From: JAJRTA01 sp965603125
GTDB lineage: Bacteria > Zixibacteria > MSB-5A5 > GN15 > FEB-12
DNA: 64,000 bases
Assembly (NCBI GenBank): GCA_965603125.1
Contig: CBFDBU010000001.1
Span: 62,001 to 126,000 of the forward strand
Direction of reading: 5' to 3'
The translations under genes and the position numbers were made by a program. The notes below the pieces were generated by a model that was given only the letters and a program-made list of their open reading frames with translations, did no database searches and was not told the origin of the DNA. Of the stretch, positions 33,387-42,544 are shown one piece after another (within the stretch, counting starts at the first letter, position 1; each line of letters starts with the position of its first letter).

Positions 33387-34811
33387 TCACTTGAGATTAA
33401 TAGATAGTATCTTGACCTCGGTCATGTCTTCGATTGAGTAGCGCACACCCTCGCGGCCGAGGCCGGAATCCTTCATGCCTCCGTACGGCTGATGGTCGGC
33501 ACGGTAGGTTGGGATGTCGTTTATCACCACGCCGCCGCATTCGATCTGTTTGAAGGCATAGAAGATATCCTTAAGGCGGTTGGTGAAGACGCCCGCCTGG
33601 AGGCCGTAGACCGAGTTGTTGATTTCATCCACCACTTTCTTGAAGTTCCGGTACTTCTGAACCATGACCAGCGGTGCGAAGGCTTCCTTGGCGCAGACGT
33701 CCATTGAGGCCCTGACGTTAGTCAGAACGGTCGGCTGCATTATAGCTCGGCGCGCTTTGCCGCCGGTGACAATCCTGGCGCCGCCCGCGAGGGCCTGGCG
33801 TACCATTTCCATCGCATCTTTCACGGCCTGCCGTGAGACCATGGCGCCGACGTCCGTTTTGGGGTCGCGCGGATTGCCCACCTTGAGTTTCGCCACATTG
33901 GACTTGAACAGGCGCAGGAACCGGTTGTAGACCTTTTCGTGCACGTAGATTCGCTGCACCGAGATACACGACTGCCCCGCCACCGCGAAAGCGCCCGGGA
34001 CCAATCGCCCGGCGGCATACTCTATGTCGGCGTCATCGGCCACAACCGCACCGGCATTGCCCCCCAGCTCCAGAACCACTTCCTTCTTTCCGGAATGCTG
34101 CTTGATCCACCAGCCGACCTCGGACGAACCGGTGAACGTTATCAGTTTCACGCGCGGGTCCTCAAGGAGCGGCGCGGCGTCTTTCGAGGAGCCGGGCAGA
34201 ATCGACACCGCGCCCTTAGGGTGATCCGTCTTGTCGATCAACTCGGCTAACATGATGGCCAGAATAGGGGTTGCCGACGCCGGCTTCAGAACAATAGTGT
34301 TGCCGGAGGCGATAGCCGGCCCGATCTTGTGCGCCACTAAGTTGAGGGGGAAGTTGAACGGCGAGATCCCGGCGATAACTCCGCGCGGAAAACGCCTTAC
34401 GAGACCCAGCCGCTCCTCGGAGCCCGGATTCCAGTCAAGATCAATAATCTCTCCCCCCACTCTCTTGGCTTCCTCGGCCGCCACCCGGAAAACGCCGATC
34501 GCGCGTCCTACCTCAGCCTTCGAGTCTTTCAGCGATTTGCCCAATTCGCGGGTCATCATGGTGGCGAACTTGTCGCGATTCCTGTCTAATCCCTCGGCGA
34601 TTGACAGGCAGGTCTCCTCGCGCTTGTAGGAGGGCAGTTGACGCGTGGTCGAGAATGTCTCGTGGGCAATCCTGATCGCCTCCGTGTAGTCTTCCCTGGA
34701 GGCTGCCGCCACCGTGCCGACCAGTCTGCCGTCATACGGAGATTCTACACGGATGCCACTCTTGCGGTCATGCCACTCCCCGCCCAGATAGAGTTTGTAT
34801 CTTTTTGCCAT
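33387..34811 (-). CDS. NAD(P)-dependent aldehyde dehydrogenase
   Basis: The 474-residue protein, counted from the ATG at 34811, is a complete ALDH-superfamily enzyme. The coenzyme and active-site marks are SPFNFPLN, KPASATP, FTGSSEVGWWI, general base E248 in LELGGN and nucleophile C282 in AGQSCISVQ. The ending FKQIECGGVVINDIPTYRADHQ followed by PYGGMKDSGLGREG resembles non-phosphorylating glyceraldehyde 3-phosphate, succinate semialdehyde and lactaldehyde dehydrogenases. An upstream in-frame start at 34826 adds five residues. It is a single-gene unit, so the substrate cannot be inferred from neighbours. Confidence 0.93.
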   Translation of the reverse strand: MAKRYKLYLGGEWHDRKSGIRVESPYDGRLVGTVAAASREDYTEAIRIAHETFSTTRQLPSYKREETCLSIAEGLDRNRDKFATMMTRELGKSLKDSKAEVGRAIGVFRVAAEEAKRVGGEIIDLDWNPGSEERLGLVRRFPRGVIAGISPFNFPLNLVAHKIGPAIASGNTIVLKPASATPILAIMLAELIDKTDHPKGAVSILPGSSKDAAPLLEDPRVKLITFTGSSEVGWWIKQHSGKKEVVLELGGNAGAVVADDADIEYAAGRLVPGAFAVAGQSCISVQRIYVHEKVYNRFLRLFKSNVAKLKVGNPRDPKTDVGAMVSRQAVKDAMEMVRQALAGGARIVTGGKARRAIMQPTVLTNVRASMDVCAKEAFAPLVMVQKYRNFKKVVDEINNSVYGLQAGVFTNRLKDIFYAFKQIECGGVVINDIPTYRADHQPYGGMKDSGLGREGVRYSIEDMTEVKILSINLK

Positions 34812-34826
34812 TGCTCGCTCCTGCAT

Positions 34827-35254
34827 AGGCCGGTATACTCATGTTTGTCACCGGAGCCAGCGGCGGTGCGGTGACGCCTGCGTCGAGCACCCGCGTCCGC
34901 CCATCACCCTGTAAATCCGGTGCTTCCATTATAGTCAACCCGGTTGTCGAATACTACCGGCTTTTTGCCTCGGGACGTCGTTGAAGGGCGGTGCCGAGTT
35001 TGCTTCCGCCGTCTGGACACTCTGCAAGTCCCGGCGGGAGGTGATGGGGGAGACTCCCCATACTTTGTGGGTGCTCAGGTAGTTATCCATGCCCATTTCC
35101 GGTGGCGGAGGGCAGTTTTCAGGGCATGCCGCCACACGGCTTATCGCTTGAATCTCATGTGCTTACGACCGATGACTGTATCTGGTGCCTGCGATTTGTC
35201 TTCAGCCGGCACAGCTTTTACAGCAACGTCGGCTACACATGAGGGTTTTGTCTT
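34827..35254. other. 428-bp non-coding region ahead of the minor-pilin genes
   Basis: No ORF here has a ribosome site or believable composition. A small hairpin, ATGGGG/CCCCAT, lies near 35043-35060, and CATGCCC/GGGCATG form an inverted pair near 35089-35123. A TATAGT-like box near 34930 lacks a matching -35. A GGCAC-N5-TTTAC stretch near 35205-35220 is too weak to call a sigma-54 promoter. I see no GEMM-type riboswitch core. The promoter of the pilin operon must lie within this stretch. Confidence 0.4.
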
Positions 35255-35620
35255 ATGAAGAACATCAGAATAGCCGGTCAAGAAGGCCTGACGCTTCTGG
35301 AAGTCCTGGTCGCCATGATCATTCTCAGCATGTCGTTATTGATGCTTCTGAACATGGTCATGATAGCGCTGGACGGAAATGATTGGTCCAAGAATACTAC
35401 CGTCTCCACCCAGTTGATACAGGATAAGCTCGAGCAGTTGCGGGCTTCAAGCAATCCCGGCAACGGCTCGGATGTAGTAGCGGACTTCTCCCGAACCTGG
35501 TCGGTGTCCAGCGCCGGCAACCATCTGCGAAAGGTCGATATCGTGGTAAGCTGGGAGAATATCAGGGGATATGGCAAAGCTGACTCCATGACAGCGTATT
35601 TCAGAACCGATTCCTTATAG
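35255..35620 (+). CDS. PilV-like minor pilin
   Basis: The 121-residue protein has a class III prepilin signal: a short basic leader ending in glycine, then LTLLEVLVAMIILSMSLLML, with glutamate at position 5 of the mature chain. PilD-type peptidase would cut after that glycine and methylate the new N-terminus. The rest is short and matches the PilV/GspI type, with one helix (STQLIQDKLEQLRA) and a few strands. It starts a three-gene minor-pilin set, 8 bp before the PilW-like gene. Minor pilins prime pilus or pseudopilus assembly. Confidence 0.85.
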   Translation: MKNIRIAGQEGLTLLEVLVAMIILSMSLLMLLNMVMIALDGNDWSKNTTVSTQLIQDKLEQLRASSNPGNGSDVVADFSRTWSVSSAGNHLRKVDIVVSWENIRGYGKADSMTAYFRTDSL

Positions 35621-35628
35621 GTGCAGAT

Positions 35629-36447
35629 ATGAGCAGACTCTTCAGCAAACTGAATGGCCAGCGCGGCACCTCATTACTGGAGGTGATGATTGCGCTGGTT
35701 ATTACGGGTATCGTCACGGCCGCCATTCTCAAGGCCTACGTATCCCAGCACAAGAGCTACCTCATCCAGGAAGACGTTTCCGACATCCAGCAGAATGTCC
35801 GGGCGTCCATCGACGAGTTGGCGCGTCACTGTCGCATGGCGGGATATGACATACCCCTCGGTCTCCCGGCCATAATCACGGCCAACACTGATCCGGATAC
35901 AATCACGCTGACTTACCGGTCGGATAACTGCGATACATACTTGTCATCTCCCATGCCGCAGCCATCGTCCGAGCTGAAATGTGGAACGGACGTTTCCTGC
36001 TTCTATGACGGCCAGTGGGTGTACATTTTCGAGCCCGACTCCGGTATCGGCGAGTGGTTCGAGATAACACATGTCCAGGCGGATGCCAAGCACATCCAGC
36101 ACAACACTATGGTGTTGTCCAGAAAGTACGGCGCCGATGCTCTCCTGCTGGCGATGACGCAGATCAAGTTCTTTGTGGACACGACCGACTCTGACCACCC
36201 CAACCTGATGATTCAGTTGGTGGGCCAGACTCCACAGGTGTACGCGGAGAACATCAATGATCTGCAGTTTCAGTATCGGATGAAGAACTACCAGATCGTG
36301 GATGAAACCGCCTTAGCTGACGACATCCGGGAGGTGCTCATCTCGGTCAGCGGACGCTCACGAGAACCGGATCCTGAGCTTGATGTGAATCCGTACCGAG
36401 AGAGAACATTTGCCACTTCGGTATTCCTGAGGAATGTCGGAATATGA
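35629..36447 (+). CDS. PilW-like minor pilin
   Basis: The 272-residue product begins with a prepilin signal, NGQRG followed by TSLLEVMIALVITGIVTAAI, again with glutamate five after the cut. The next helix, DIQQNVRASIDELARHCRMA then GYDIP, is typical of PilW and GspJ proteins. The C-terminal half is beta-rich and ends with a modest ASVFLRN-like segment (FATSVFLRNVGI), common in this family. It overlaps the next gene by 4 bp. The usual order pilV-pilW-pilX is kept, but pilY1 and pilE are absent. Confidence 0.85.
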   Translation: MSRLFSKLNGQRGTSLLEVMIALVITGIVTAAILKAYVSQHKSYLIQEDVSDIQQNVRASIDELARHCRMAGYDIPLGLPAIITANTDPDTITLTYRSDNCDTYLSSPMPQPSSELKCGTDVSCFYDGQWVYIFEPDSGIGEWFEITHVQADAKHIQHNTMVLSRKYGADALLLAMTQIKFFVDTTDSDHPNLMIQLVGQTPQVYAENINDLQFQYRMKNYQIVDETALADDIREVLISVSGRSREPDPELDVNPYRERTFATSVFLRNVGI

Positions 36448-38099
36448 TAAGGGATGAGAAAATGAGAAAGCAGATTTCCTCACAGAGTGGGTTTGCTACC
36501 CTGATAGCCCTGATAATGCTTGCCATGTTAAGTCTGATCGGCCTGGCGGCTGTGTCAACGTCCGACGACGACGCCAACATCGCCGGAAACGGACTTCAGG
36601 AGATGCGGGCCTTCTATGCCGCCGAGGCGGGATTGGAACGAGCCGCAGCGGCTCTGGAGACAGAATACGACAGCACCGGCGCCCCACCAACCGTTATGCC
36701 CAGTGGAACAGAAGTGGTGAACGGTTGTCAGGTAACCTATGCCAGCGCTACTGACGGGGTTGCCGAACAGAGAACACTTACCCACGGCACCCTAACCGGG
36801 TTGCACGCGCTGGTGAACTCGTTTTCACTTACTTCGGTGGCGGTCAACGCCGCTGATCGAGCCAAGGTGGAGACGGCCCAGACATTTGAGACGGCGCTCG
36901 TGCCGATCTTCCAGTTTGCGGTTTTCTACGGAAACGATCTTGAGATCGCGCCGGGCCCGGCCATGGATCTCATCGGGCGCGTACACACAAACGGCAGTCT
37001 GTGGATCCAGGCCGACAACGAGTTAAGAATGGACAGCTACGTGACGGCTGCCGGGAGCATCTTACATGGACGTAAAGGCGCCGGAGGAGTCAGTTCGGGT
37101 GATATCCTTATCAAAGACGCCAACGGTAACCACGTGTCCATGAAAGAAGGCGCCGGGTGGCTGGAAGCCACTGACGCGCACTGGTACGACTCATCGGTAG
37201 CTCGATGGCAGGGCCGTGTTCAGGATTCCACCCATGGGCAGCAAGCACTGAATGTGCCGCTCACGCAAGACGCAGCGGGGGATCCGCACAAGCTTATCGA
37301 ACCATCCGCGGGGAACCCCGATTCATACGAGACAAAAGCCGCTCTGAAATTCATTGATCGCAGGGCTTATCAGAAGGCGGACACTCTCTGGGTCGACGTG
37401 ACAGATTCGATGATCTCCACGGGGGTCATCAGCTTCACCAATAACAAATTCACCGATCAGCGCGAGGCCAAGAATGTCGACCTCATGGAACTGGATATCG
37501 GCAAGATGTACGACGAAGGCTTTGACCCGTCCAGCGGGGTGATATACTGCTCCGATCGCAGCGCCGGTCCGGACTTCCCGGCGGTGCGGGTATTCAATGC
37601 CGACGAGTTGGACGATGGTTTGACCATTGCCAGCGAGAACCCGGTTTACACCCTGGGGGACTATAACTCAGTCGACAAGAAGCCGGCCGCTATCCTGGCG
37701 GACGCCGTCACATTCTTGTCAAGCGCCTGGGACGACAGCAAGAGCGCCGGCAGCAAGGACTACCGCATAGCCGTCAACACGACCGTCAACGCTTCCTACC
37801 TGACCGGCAACATCGAGACTACCGTGTCCAATTACAATGGTGGTTTTGAGAACCTGCCCCGGTTTCTTGAGACGTGGAGCGGCAAGGACTTCAACTGGTC
37901 GGGCTCAGCAGTCAATCTCTGGTCCTCCGTTCAGGCTACAGGCACCTGGAACGGTACTTATTACTCTCCCCCGGATCGAAACTGGCTGTACGACACTGAC
38001 CTTGACGACCCGACCAACCTGCCGCCCGAAACCCCGGTTATACGCGTTTTCCAGCGAACCGGCTGGAAACAGGAGTACGTGGGTTACTCCGGCGAGTAG
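36444..38099 (+). CDS. Large PilX-like minor pilin
   Basis: The 551-residue protein starts with a prepilin-type signal, SQSG followed by FATLIALIMLAMLSLIGLAA, but position 5 is isoleucine, not glutamate, as in PilX and GspK tip pilins. NGLQEMRAFYAAEAGLERA is the PilX N-terminal signature. The remaining 450 residues are far longer than PilX of Pseudomonas or Neisseria and contain repeated beta-rich sequence (IGRVHTNGSLWIQADNELRM). The start may be 36444 or ATG 36462, which has GGGATGAG upstream. An intrinsic terminator follows, so the operon ends here. A tip-adhesion role is inference. Confidence 0.8.
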   Translation: MIRDEKMRKQISSQSGFATLIALIMLAMLSLIGLAAVSTSDDDANIAGNGLQEMRAFYAAEAGLERAAAALETEYDSTGAPPTVMPSGTEVVNGCQVTYASATDGVAEQRTLTHGTLTGLHALVNSFSLTSVAVNAADRAKVETAQTFETALVPIFQFAVFYGNDLEIAPGPAMDLIGRVHTNGSLWIQADNELRMDSYVTAAGSILHGRKGAGGVSSGDILIKDANGNHVSMKEGAGWLEATDAHWYDSSVARWQGRVQDSTHGQQALNVPLTQDAAGDPHKLIEPSAGNPDSYETKAALKFIDRRAYQKADTLWVDVTDSMISTGVISFTNNKFTDQREAKNVDLMELDIGKMYDEGFDPSSGVIYCSDRSAGPDFPAVRVFNADELDDGLTIASENPVYTLGDYNSVDKKPAAILADAVTFLSSAWDDSKSAGSKDYRIAVNTTVNASYLTGNIETTVSNYNGGFENLPRFLETWSGKDFNWSGSAVNLWSSVQATGTWNGTYYSPPDRNWLYDTDLDDPTNLPPETPVIRVFQRTGWKQEYVGYSGE

Positions 38100-38132
38100 T
38101 CGAGCAGGTCAGGTTGTAGATAAGAGATGCCA

Positions 38133-38158
38133 AACCCGCCCTTCCCGGGCGGGTTTTT
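38133..38158 (+). terminator. Intrinsic terminator of the minor-pilin operon
   Basis: AACCCGCCC (38133-38141) pairs with GGGCGGGTT (38147-38155), 5-base loop, followed by TTTCTTG, 34 bp after the PilX stop. The opposite strand ends in GGTTTG, so it acts mainly for the plus strand. Confidence 0.85.
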
Positions 38159-38203
38159 CTTGTATGGAAGGCTTTGCTTCCGCTGATGGTCCGCGGGGGC
38201 AAC

Positions 38204-40621
38204 CTACTCGATACCGATATCGAAGGGCATGCGGGTGTAGAATCCTTCGGCAAAGACCGGCGGCGTCGACAGCGGTGGGAGACCGGCAGCGCCGTCGTCG
38301 CCCAGAACCAGACCGGCCACAGCCCGTACCAGGGAGCTGCCCGGCAGAACAAACAACGGTCGACGCCGGGGGTACACGGCTATACGGTAGTCCTCCAGCC
38401 CCAGCCTCCCCGAGGCGTAATCCAGCGTCTCTTTCAGCCCTCCTGATTCATCCACCAGGCCGTTGGACAGCGCCTCCCGCCCGGTCCATACCCGACCTCC
38501 GGCAAGGATGTCGATGGAATCGGTCGGCAGGGCCCGGTTCTCCGAAACGAGCCCAAGGAAATGGTCGTAGAACGCCTTCATCTGGGAATGGTACTTGTTC
38601 CGCTCGTCGTCGGAGAAGGGTCGCGTCCAGCTAAGCATACCCGCGAATTTTCCCCTCGTGTATAGCTCTTTGCCCAACTCGATCTTTTCGTAGAGCCCAC
38701 TGAGGTCCGGCTTGCCGCCATAGATTCCAATGGAACCTGTAATGCTGGCGGGGCTGGCGAAGAGGCGGTCGCAGGGCATGGCAATGTAATATCCTCCCGA
38801 GGCGGCTACGTTCGCCATTGAGACTATGATTGGTTTCTTCGTACGCGCCTTCTGGCAACTGCGATGGATGGATTCTCCTGCCAGCGCCCAGCCGCCCGGC
38901 GAATCTATGCGAAAGATGATCCCCCTGACTCGCGGTTCGACGGCGGCTCGCTCAAAGGCCCGGCCCATCTCACGCGGCGTAACGCTGTGCCCGTGTCCAA
39001 ACGGCAAGAGGCCGGTTGCGTCGGGGGCAATCTCACCGTCGGCAACCACGACCGCCAGCACCGGCCGCTCCGGCCAGCCGTCGTTCAGCAACGTGTCCGC
39101 CAGGTACTTCCTGAAGCTGATTTCAGGCAGAGGCGACAGACTATTACGGCTCAGTTCGTCGCGGTAGCTCAGGCCGTCCACCAGGCCATACTCCAGCGCT
39201 TCCTTCGACGTGAAGGGGCCGTTGTCGATTATTCCCTTGACGGAGTCGGCGGTCAGACCCCTGCCTTCGGCGATGCCGGAGACAAACTGATCGTAGAGAT
39301 CATCCAGCAGGCGGTTGATCTGGCGGCGATTCTCCGGAGACGAGGAATCGCGCGCGTATTTCTCGGCCGCGGTTTTGTAGTCCCCGATTCGTACCACGTC
39401 GGCCCTGATGCCCAACTTCTGAAGCGTCCCGGCGTAGAAGGTCAACTCCGCTCGCAGTCCGACAAGATTAAGCTGACTGACCGGCGGGATCAGAATACGA
39501 TTCGCCGCCGAAGCAACGTAATAGCCGATGTTGTTCGGCGACGACATGTGGCACGTAATTGCTTTGCCCTGCCGCTTGAAGAAATCGAGGGCTTGCCTCA
39601 GTTCCTGTGCTTGGGCGAACCCGAGCGAAAGGCCTTTCAGACATAGAACCATCTCGCCGATCGAGGGGTCCTCGGCCGCCCGATAGATGTTCAGAATCAC
39701 GGACGCAAAGGGCGTGCGACTGTGACCAAGAATCGGCTGCGGCGGGTTCTCCGGAATCGAGGCGCCGATATTCATCGCCAGCCGTCGTCGTGGCGGAGGT
39801 ATCAGTGACGGTTGCCGGAGACTCGTGGCGCCGAAGTACACGGTGCTGTGCTGGTGAGCGGCCCTGTCATTGAAATGCACCTGCGAGCCCACGAAATACT
39901 GGAGAAGATTGACGCGCAGACCCGCCTGGAAGTCCCCGTCCGAGTCCACCAGGCCGGTGAGATACAGACCGTGGCGTGAAGCTATGCTGAAATGGTAGAC
40001 GTAGTCGGCGTTGCTCAGCCTGGTGCCGGTGGACAGGAACAGGTCAACGGCTAACGTGAGCTGTGTGCCAAGAGGACGACAGGCAACGGAATACCGCTGT
40101 TCGGTCTCGGTGCGGCGGCCTTCTTCGTTTCGGCTGTGGTTGAGATTCTCAAGTATGGCCGCCCATCTGAGTTTCCCGCGGCCGCCCGTCAGCCCCAGAT
40201 TCCACAGGTGGCGGTGGTGGAAATCATCCGGGCCGTCCTTGAAATAGCGGTACGACCCTCCCAGATTCAGAGTTGCGCCCAGCGACATGGCCAGGCCAAA
40301 AATGTACTCTTTGTAGTCGTCTCCCGAGGGATTATAGAGGAAGCGATAGGCAAGAGCCATCCGGTCGCGGTTGGTCACGATCCCCCAACTCCTGCCGAAG
40401 CTGTCGTCGGCGTATTCTGCCAGAACCTGAAAACTGCTGGCATTGTAGCGCGCCAGCCCGGCCGGGTTGACCCAGGCAGCCTCGGCGCCAAACACCGACG
40501 CTGCGGGCTGATAATAGAAAACGCCGTCGGGAAGATCCAGACGCTGTCCGCGCGCCGGTGCGGCCGACAGGATGAGGATCGCCCCCGCAGCCAGGACCGC
40601 CCGGCCATACCTGCTAAACAA
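38204..40621 (-). CDS. SppA-type signal peptide peptidase fused to an outer-membrane-like N-terminal domain
   Basis: The 805-residue protein has a signal peptide (1-25) and then about 250 residues that look like a UPF0164/PorV-type outer-membrane barrel: GVFYYQPAASVFGAEAAWVN, PAGLARY and repeated alternating strands. From about residue 300 it is a tandem SppA: the first half carries K416 in GDYKTAAEK, the second S608 in NVAASGGYY. These match the Lys-Ser dyad of E. coli SppA. Normal SppA is inner-membrane anchored; this one seems exported and possibly embedded in the outer membrane. It may be cotranscribed with the DUF4097-type gene just upstream (2-bp gap). Confidence 0.85.
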   Translation of the reverse strand: MFSRYGRAVLAAGAILILSAAPARGQRLDLPDGVFYYQPAASVFGAEAAWVNPAGLARYNASSFQVLAEYADDSFGRSWGIVTNRDRMALAYRFLYNPSGDDYKEYIFGLAMSLGATLNLGGSYRYFKDGPDDFHHRHLWNLGLTGGRGKLRWAAILENLNHSRNEEGRRTETEQRYSVACRPLGTQLTLAVDLFLSTGTRLSNADYVYHFSIASRHGLYLTGLVDSDGDFQAGLRVNLLQYFVGSQVHFNDRAAHQHSTVYFGATSLRQPSLIPPPRRRLAMNIGASIPENPPQPILGHSRTPFASVILNIYRAAEDPSIGEMVLCLKGLSLGFAQAQELRQALDFFKRQGKAITCHMSSPNNIGYYVASAANRILIPPVSQLNLVGLRAELTFYAGTLQKLGIRADVVRIGDYKTAAEKYARDSSSPENRRQINRLLDDLYDQFVSGIAEGRGLTADSVKGIIDNGPFTSKEALEYGLVDGLSYRDELSRNSLSPLPEISFRKYLADTLLNDGWPERPVLAVVVADGEIAPDATGLLPFGHGHSVTPREMGRAFERAAVEPRVRGIIFRIDSPGGWALAGESIHRSCQKARTKKPIIVSMANVAASGGYYIAMPCDRLFASPASITGSIGIYGGKPDLSGLYEKIELGKELYTRGKFAGMLSWTRPFSDDERNKYHSQMKAFYDHFLGLVSENRALPTDSIDILAGGRVWTGREALSNGLVDESGGLKETLDYASGRLGLEDYRIAVYPRRRPLFVLPGSSLVRAVAGLVLGDDGAAGLPPLSTPPVFAEGFYTRMPFDIGIE

Positions 40622-40623
40622 GA

Positions 40624-41682
40624 CTACTCTCCATACTCGATTCCCCGTACGTAAATGTTCCCCTTGCCCCGAACGGAACCGCTGATGAGGCCGATGCCCG
40701 CGCCGGCGAGGAGATTCAGCCGGTTGTGTTCCACCAGCTCGGTCTTGAAATTGAACTCGGAGACGTCGATCTTGCCTCCATCATCAACCGCCAGGGCGAC
40801 ATGAGCCGAGAGGTCCGAGGGGATCTCCAGTTCGATGTCCTCGTAGCGGTTATTGATCAGCAGTTGGCCGTCAGCCATCTCGGTGAGGGCCACCAGTATG
40901 GGCCCCGATACGCACCGGATGTAGCTCTTGCTGCCGTGTGGTTTGAAACCGACTATATCAACGCGGCCATAAGAGTTCCTGGCATTGACCCCTCCCCGCA
41001 ACCCGTCGATGAGGATATCGCCGCCATCATTGCGAAAGGTAGCCGCCTCGGCCGGGCAGGTCACGTTGTTTGCAACCAGCGTGGAATTCGTCGTGGAGAC
41101 GGATATTCTGCCGGAAATATCGTTCACATTGACCCGGCGATTGGCCGTGGACAGGTCCAGCCGGTCCGTCACATGGGAGACATCCAGACGACCCAGCGAT
41201 GTGGAGTTGCTCAGTTCGGTGAACGGCCCCGTTGCCGCGAGGTCAAAGTACACGGCATCAATGTCCACCGACCAGTCCGGCGGAAGCGTCAGTTCCGCCT
41301 CCACCATGCCGTATTCGACTCCCTTCCAGGGAGGTGGATTGGGAGCTCGCATCTGCAGGCCGGCGCCGTCGGGAATGTTTTCAAGCGCCACGGCGATGAG
41401 ATCAATATAGTCGACAGCCCGGGACTTGCCGCTTGTCTTTGCTTTCTTCGTGTAAACGAGCTCCACCTGCGCTACGTCCGCGACAGTGATGGTCAATGAT
41501 CCTCTCAGCGAGGCAGCCGCCTGGATAGTGATCTTGTTCCCCTGCCTGATCGAGGCCGAAGCCTTCAGTTTCCGGGTGGAGTAGAGTTCTTTAGACTCCT
41601 GGTGAACCTCCTGTGCGGCGCAGGGCAGTCCGGCCAGCACGAGGAGCGAGACAACCAGGACTGCCATGTTCATCCTTGTCAC
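40624..41682 (-). CDS. Exported DUF4097-type beta-helix protein
   Basis: The 352-residue protein has a signal peptide (about 1-23, ending PCAAQ). The mature part is a long series of short strands with recurring turns, such as LGRLDVSHVTDRLDLSTANR and RISVSTTNSTLV, the right-handed beta-helix pattern of DUF4097/putative adhesin proteins. There is no transmembrane anchor. Its function is unknown; many relatives lie next to anti-sigma factors, which is not the case here. It sits between a SpoU methyltransferase (3-bp gap) and the SppA fusion (2-bp gap), so all three are probably one transcript. Confidence 0.75.
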   Translation of the reverse strand: MTRMNMAVLVVSLLVLAGLPCAAQEVHQESKELYSTRKLKASASIRQGNKITIQAAASLRGSLTITVADVAQVELVYTKKAKTSGKSRAVDYIDLIAVALENIPDGAGLQMRAPNPPPWKGVEYGMVEAELTLPPDWSVDIDAVYFDLAATGPFTELSNSTSLGRLDVSHVTDRLDLSTANRRVNVNDISGRISVSTTNSTLVANNVTCPAEAATFRNDGGDILIDGLRGGVNARNSYGRVDIVGFKPHGSKSYIRCVSGPILVALTEMADGQLLINNRYEDIELEIPSDLSAHVALAVDDGGKIDVSEFNFKTELVEHNRLNLLAGAGIGLISGSVRGKGNIYVRGIEYGE

Positions 41683-41685
41683 TGC

Positions 41686-42477
41686 TTACCTCAGTCTTGA
41701 GTCAAACACCTGTTTCATGAGTATCGACGCCGCTACCGCCACGTTTAGCGATTCCACCGACCGGCGGTGCTCGAGGCGAATGCGATACTCGGCCTGTCTC
41801 AGGATCGCTTCTGACAGTCCGCCGGCTTCAGAGCCTACCGCCAGGATCAGCCTCCCGCCTTTCAGACGGCGACGAAGCACCGCCGGGCTTGATCCCCCCT
41901 TTACGTCGGCCGCGACCAGGTGGAATCCTTTCCGTTTCACGAAGTCGGACACTTCGGATTCGTCCGTCCCGGCAACGCCGAGCGCAAAAACGGCCCCTGC
42001 CGAAGCCCGGATCACTTTCGGTGAAAAGGGATCGGCACAGGCGCCGCTCAGCAGCATCGGATCGAAACCGAAGGCCAGCGCGCTCCGGGCCAGGGTGCCG
42101 AGATTCCCGGGGTCAGACACGTTCTCGCACAGTAGTAGTGTACGATGGCGCGGCCGATAAAGTTCTGCCAACTCTCGCGAGGGCAAGGCGAAGATCCCCA
42201 CTATTCCCTGGGGCGTCCGGGTATCACTGATACTTCGCAACTCACGTGCCCCAATCCCGACGGCGGGGACGCCCTGCTTTTCGAACCGTCTGATGAGCTG
42301 CTCGCCGCGCTCCGACAACTGCAAGGACGCAAAGTAGACCGTCTCGGGCAGGAAACGATGGCGTACGGCCTCCTCAAGCAGGCGCACACCTTCAGCGGCG
42401 AACGACTTTTTTTCTCTTCGTCCTTTCTTGGTACCAAGAGATTTGATATCTTTTAGCGCTTTCTTGGTAACCGACAC
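41686..42477 (-). CDS. SpoU/TrmH-family RNA 2'-O-methyltransferase
   Basis: The 263-residue enzyme belongs to the knotted SPOUT class. An N-terminal substrate-binding domain (about 1-95, with RREKKSFAAEGVRLLEEAVR) precedes the catalytic domain. Motif 1 is CENVSDPGNLGTLARSALAF, motif 2 is LILAVGSEAGGLSEAIL and motif 3 is RIRLEHRRSVESLNVAVAAS. These form the S-adenosylmethionine knot. The N-terminal part suggests an rRNA 2'-O-ribose methyltransferase like RlmB or TsnR relatives, but the target base cannot be told. The start is divergent from the patatin gene, with about 67 bp between them. Confidence 0.9.
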   Translation of the reverse strand: MSVTKKALKDIKSLGTKKGRREKKSFAAEGVRLLEEAVRHRFLPETVYFASLQLSERGEQLIRRFEKQGVPAVGIGARELRSISDTRTPQGIVGIFALPSRELAELYRPRHRTLLLCENVSDPGNLGTLARSALAFGFDPMLLSGACADPFSPKVIRASAGAVFALGVAGTDESEVSDFVKRKGFHLVAADVKGGSSPAVLRRRLKGGRLILAVGSEAGGLSEAILRQAEYRIRLEHRRSVESLNVAVAASILMKQVFDSRLR

Positions 42478-42544
42478 CTTTGGTTGCCTCTGGTTTTACG
42501 AAAAAGTCAGGGACAATGAACCTATTGCGGCAGCAGATTGGCAA

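Noticed and set aside
34827..35254. Possible cyclic dinucleotide (GEMM) riboswitch or sigma-54 promoter ahead of the pilin genes
   Set aside because: The GACGCAAAG core is absent, and the best GGCAC-N5-TTTAC match lacks the -12 TTGC element.
38100..38203. Short plus-strand frames continuing past the PilX stop
   Set aside because: A strong intrinsic terminator follows the stop, and the convergent SppA gene begins to be read from the other strand.
42428..42544. Upstream ATG as start of the patatin gene
   Set aside because: It would lie within the divergent methyltransferase gene and bury the signal peptide 39 residues inside; GTG 42545 fits better.
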